7,112 nt of DNA from an uncultured Bacilli bacterium (GTDB lineage: Bacteria > Bacillota_I > Bacilli_A > RF39 > UBA660). Location of the stretch: NCBI GenBank assembly GCA_934098445.1, contig CAKOOW010000052.1:1-7112 (forward strand), read 5' to 3'. The notes beneath the pieces are model-generated. The model made no database searches, had not been told where the DNA came from, and was given only the letters and a program-made list of their open reading frames with translations. Made by a program: the position numbers and the translations under genes. Every line of letters begins with the position of its first letter. Positions within the stretch are counted from its first letter, which is position 1. Of this stretch, positions 6,207-7,112 are shown piece after piece.

Positions 6207-7112
6207 TTATAACTCTTTCTCCAGTTTTTCCAGCTTCTCTAGACTTAAGCCAGTTGTCTCCTTAATGACATCTTTAGATATTTTCTTTCTTAATAAATTT
6301 TTAGCGATTTCTAATTTACTTTTTTCCTCTCCTTCGGCTAAACCTTCAGCCTTTCCTTCAGCTTTTGCTCGGCCAACATAAGTATTTCTAATTAACTCTT
6401 CATTAGTTAACTCAGTATAAAGCTCAATTGTCTCTTTGTCATTAGATAATTCCTCTATCCTATCTTTTAAAAGATTAGTCTCTTTCTTATTCATAATCTT
6501 TAAAGCCTCCCTTTGAAAGGTCTCTAAACTCCTTGATTCTAAAAGATTACACCATGCTAAGAGTTTCATTTCCTTTTCATTAACACAATTATAGCATTTA
6601 TCTTTAGCTAGTTCCATAGAAATATTGTAAATGACAAAATTATCCACATCTACTAAACCATCCTCATCTCTAATCATACTAGTCGTTAATAATCTTTTCT
6701 TATCCGTCTTAAAGTGATTAAAATCGATTCTAATAACTTTGGTAATTTCATCATAAGATTTGGCTCCTCTCTTCAAAGTAGTAGCTAATAATTTTCCTAG
6801 ATAAACAATATTTCTCTTTAACATAATATCATCCGTATTAACCTCAATATTAATAATCTCTCCATTTAACTCTAGTAATAAATCCACCTTATTAAGCATT
6901 TGCTTCTTATTATAGTTCTTTAAATCCTTAACTAAGTAAGTTAAATGCCCCTTAATATCATTAACATCAAGCTCTAAAAGCGTGGCCAATAAATAATTAA
7001 GCGCAAACTCATAATCCTTATCCCCAAAAACTTGACAAAACATCATATCTCGCCATAAGGGGATTATTTCTCCGGGTGCTAATACTTTATTGTAGGCACT
7101 TTCTCTTTTGAT
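6207..7112 (-). CDS. PD-(D/E)XK nuclease family protein, Rpn/PDDEXK_2 type (5' end beyond right edge)
   Basis: The visible part is 301 residues. The frame is open through the ATG pair at 7041-7046 to the window edge, reading LAPGEIIPLWRD then MMFCQVFGD, which corresponds to the family's N-terminal 'L.P..D..FK.+FG' block, so the start lies outside the window. The nuclease core follows: KVDLLLELNGEIINIEVN, with the Asp and Glu of a D-x12-ExN motif, where relatives usually have ExQ or ExK. A helical region and a typical C-terminus follow: an Ala-Glu-Gly-rich linker (GRAKAEGKAEGLAEGEEKS) and a short helix pair ending LEKLEKLEKEL. Family members are annotated as 'PD-(D/E)XK nuclease family transposase' or recombination-promoting nuclease. 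They cut DNA and are often multicopy, but most are not true transposases, and no inverted repeats are seen here. It is probably its own transcription unit with a terminator after it. Confidence 0.85.
   Translation of the reverse strand: MKRESAYNKVLAPGEIIPLWRDMMFCQVFGDKDYEFALNYLLATLLELDVNDIKGHLTYLVKDLKNYNKKQMLNKVDLLLELNGEIINIEVNTDDIMLKRNIVYLGKLLATTLKRGAKSYDEITKVIRIDFNHFKTDKKRLLTTSMIRDEDGLVDVDNFVIYNISMELAKDKCYNCVNEKEMKLLAWCNLLESRSLETFQREALKIMNKKETNLLKDRIEELSNDKETIELYTELTNEELIRNTYVGRAKAEGKAEGLAEGEEKSKLEIAKNLLRKKISKDVIKETTGLSLEKLEKLEKEL

Noticed and set aside
6170..6210. Direct repeat AATTTTTTAT (6170-6179 and 6201-6210)
   Set aside because: A ten-base all-AT repeat is expected by chance in this composition and has no attachment-site or mobile-element context.
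7041..7046. ATG pair as the start of the PD-(D/E)XK gene
   Set aside because: The frame continues upstream without a stop and encodes conserved family residues, and no ribosome binding site precedes these ATGs.
6207..7112. Insertion sequence carrying the 'transposase'-labelled nuclease
   Set aside because: No terminal inverted repeats or target duplications are visible on the left side, and members of this family are usually stand-alone genes.
1..7112. tRNA, rRNA, CRISPR array or riboswitch
   Set aside because: The non-coding stretches are short (202 and 161 bases) and contain no cloverleaf, spaced repeats or recognisable aptamer core.

Overview
The window is AT-rich Bacillota-type DNA. Standard code is in use: TGA ends one gene and Trp is TGG. 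It carries a complete spore-germination receptor operon, so the host is an endospore former or belongs to a lineage descended from one. The codon style and gene types fit an AT-rich, probably uncultured, member of the Bacilli/Erysipelotrichia-like or clostridial gut Firmicutes; this placement is inference.

Layout. (1) Positions 1-2180, minus strand: one uninterrupted reading frame of 726 visible codons that runs off the left edge. It encodes a large, apparently cytoplasmic protein with a WG-type beta repeat, a charged coiled coil and a pentapeptide-like beginning of a C-terminal domain. (2) 2181-2382: divergent intergenic region with AT-rich dyads, a possible sporulation-sigma promoter for gerA and a strong ribosome binding site for the minus-strand gene. 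(3) 2383-5787, plus strand: gerA, gerC, gerB, in that order. The genes overlap by 8 and 1 bases and form one translationally coupled operon encoding the A, C and B subunits of a GerA-type nutrient receptor of the spore inner membrane. (4) 5767-6045, minus strand: a small helix-turn-helix protein (sigma region 4-like), convergent with gerB and overlapping it by 21 bases. (5) 6046-6206: an extended -10 promoter and a 9-bp dyad upstream of the small gene, then a terminator hairpin for the next gene. (6) 6207-7112, minus strand: a PD-(D/E)XK (Rpn/PDDEXK_2-type) nuclease-family gene. Its true start lies beyond the right edge.

How it works together. GerA (membrane plus large cytoplasmic domains), GerC (lipoprotein) and GerB (APC-superfamily permease, likely ligand binding) form a receptor complex that senses germinants. 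The flanking genes have no evident link to germination. The nuclease-family gene and the small HTH gene look like accessory or phage/mobile-type genes. The plus strand is C-rich over G across the whole window, also within gerACB, so the minus strand is probably the leading strand and the ger operon is probably transcribed against replication.

The least-described items are the long minus-strand protein at the left, the non-canonical start of gerC, and the dyad sitting over the HTH gene's promoter. I did not see a clear novel defence or mobile system.
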